NCBI GenBank assembly: GCA_023415895.1
Contig: JAEZJA010000042.1
Location: 1-7,000, forward strand
Source of the DNA: Bacillota bacterium
Lineage (GTDB): Bacteria; Bacillota; Clostridia; Oscillospirales; Acutalibacteraceae
Direction: 5' to 3'
Length of the DNA stretch: 7,000 nucleotides
Both the position numbers and the translations under genes were made by a program. Numbering within the stretch: position 1 is the stretch's first letter; each line of letters opens with the position of its first letter. Shown here one piece after another: positions 6,675 to 7,000 of this stretch. A model generated the notes under the pieces. It was not told the DNA's origin. It saw only the letters and a list, made by a program, of their open reading frames with translations, and did not search any database.

Positions 6675-7000
6675 TTACTTTCCGGCAGACTTCTTTGTGC
6701 GCGGTTTGGCTGCGGATTTTGCCGCCGGTTTTCCGTTTGTTCTCTTGGACGGAGAGCGCCGTACCGGCTTGTGTTTCAAGAAGATAACCGACAGGGGCGG
6801 AAGCGCCAGAGAAACCGATTGTTCAAAGCCGTGCATAGCCTCCGGCTGGCTCTTGACCGTGCCGTTGGAAACCCCGGTTCCGCCGTATTCGGCAGCATCG
6901 GTCGTGAAGACCTCGGTATAAGAGCCACTGGCCGGCACGCCGATACGGTATCCCTCCCGCAGGACGGGGTTAAAATTGCACACGGCAATGAGCTCGTTAC
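6675..7000 (-). CDS. glgB: 1,4-alpha-glucan branching enzyme, C-terminal part only
   Basis: Makes alpha-1,6 branches in glycogen by moving short alpha-1,4 chains. Only the last 107 residues are in the window; the GH13 catalytic barrel lies beyond position 7000. The visible part is the C-terminal beta-sandwich: ELIAVCNFNPVLREGYRIGV, then YTEVFTTDAAEYGGTG and MHGFEQSVSLALPPLSVIFL, which is the typical GlgB ending. A 33-residue tail (coded by 6678-6776) follows where many GlgB proteins stop; it has 13 Lys/Arg, no acidic residue, and many Ala, Ser and Pro. The codon GTG at 6983 is internal (Val), not a start. It is the first visible gene of a glgB-glgC-glgD-glgA order, the same order as in Bacillus subtilis. 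Confidence 0.93.
   Translation of the reverse strand, partial: NELIAVCNFNPVLREGYRIGVPASGSYTEVFTTDAAEYGGTGVSNGTVKSQPEAMHGFEQSVSLALPPLSVIFLKHKPVRRSPSKRTNGKPAAKSAAKPRTKKSAGK

Noticed and set aside
6663..6688. CTGCCG/CGGCAG inverted repeat over the glgB stop codon, considered as an intercistronic terminator or attenuator
   Set aside because: Only a 6-bp stem with a 14-nt loop and no T-run on the minus strand; glgC follows closely with a strong ribosome binding site, so it is unlikely to stop transcription.
1..7000. CRISPR array, tRNA or rRNA genes, insertion sequence or novel defence system
   Set aside because: I saw no regularly spaced repeats, no transposase or recombinase, no RNA gene signature and no toxin-antitoxin or defence domain on either strand; the window is almost filled by core genes.

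Overview
The window looks like chromosomal DNA from a low-to-mid-GC member of the Firmicutes. The class Clostridia, and within it the Oscillospiraceae/Ruminococcaceae type, is the best guess. The reasons are the strong Gram-positive Shine-Dalgarno sequences, the split GlgC/GlgD ADP-glucose pyrophosphorylase typical of Firmicutes, a lipoprotein-like MltG, and an intergenic hairpin-rich repeat resembling those I remember from that family. The taxonomic guess is inference; no rRNA or other marker gene is present.

Layout. Positions 1-1368 (+) hold the 3' nine-tenths of gpmI, the cofactor-independent phosphoglycerate mutase of glycolysis, cut at its 5' end by the window edge and followed by a clear intrinsic terminator (1408-1445). 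A well-formed SigA-type promoter (1506-1534) then drives a single gene, mltG (1593-2591, +), an endolytic murein transglycosylase, which starts at TTG and ends at a strong hairpin terminator (2609-2642). Positions 2671-2771 are a small non-coding repeat-like element made of nested inverted repeats.

The other half of the window is on the minus strand and converges on mltG. It is a glycogen synthesis operon, read right to left: glgB (3' end only, 6675-7000), glgC (5405-6622), glgD (4232-5347) and glgA (2779-4200). The gaps are short (52, 57 and 31 nt) and no terminator is visible between the genes, so they are probably one transcript whose promoter lies beyond the right edge. GlgC (with GlgD) makes ADP-glucose from glucose-1-phosphate and ATP, GlgA adds the glucose to a growing alpha-1,4-glucan, and GlgB introduces alpha-1,6 branches. 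No glycogen phosphorylase or debranching gene follows glgA within the window.

I did not find a novel system here. The genes are ordinary core metabolism and cell-wall genes. The points worth a second look are smaller: the likely repeat element, a strongly basic tail on GlgB, a lipoprotein-like N-terminus with a Thr-rich linker and six cysteines on MltG, a substituted Lys in GlgA's KxGGL motif, and the loss of catalytic residues in GlgD.
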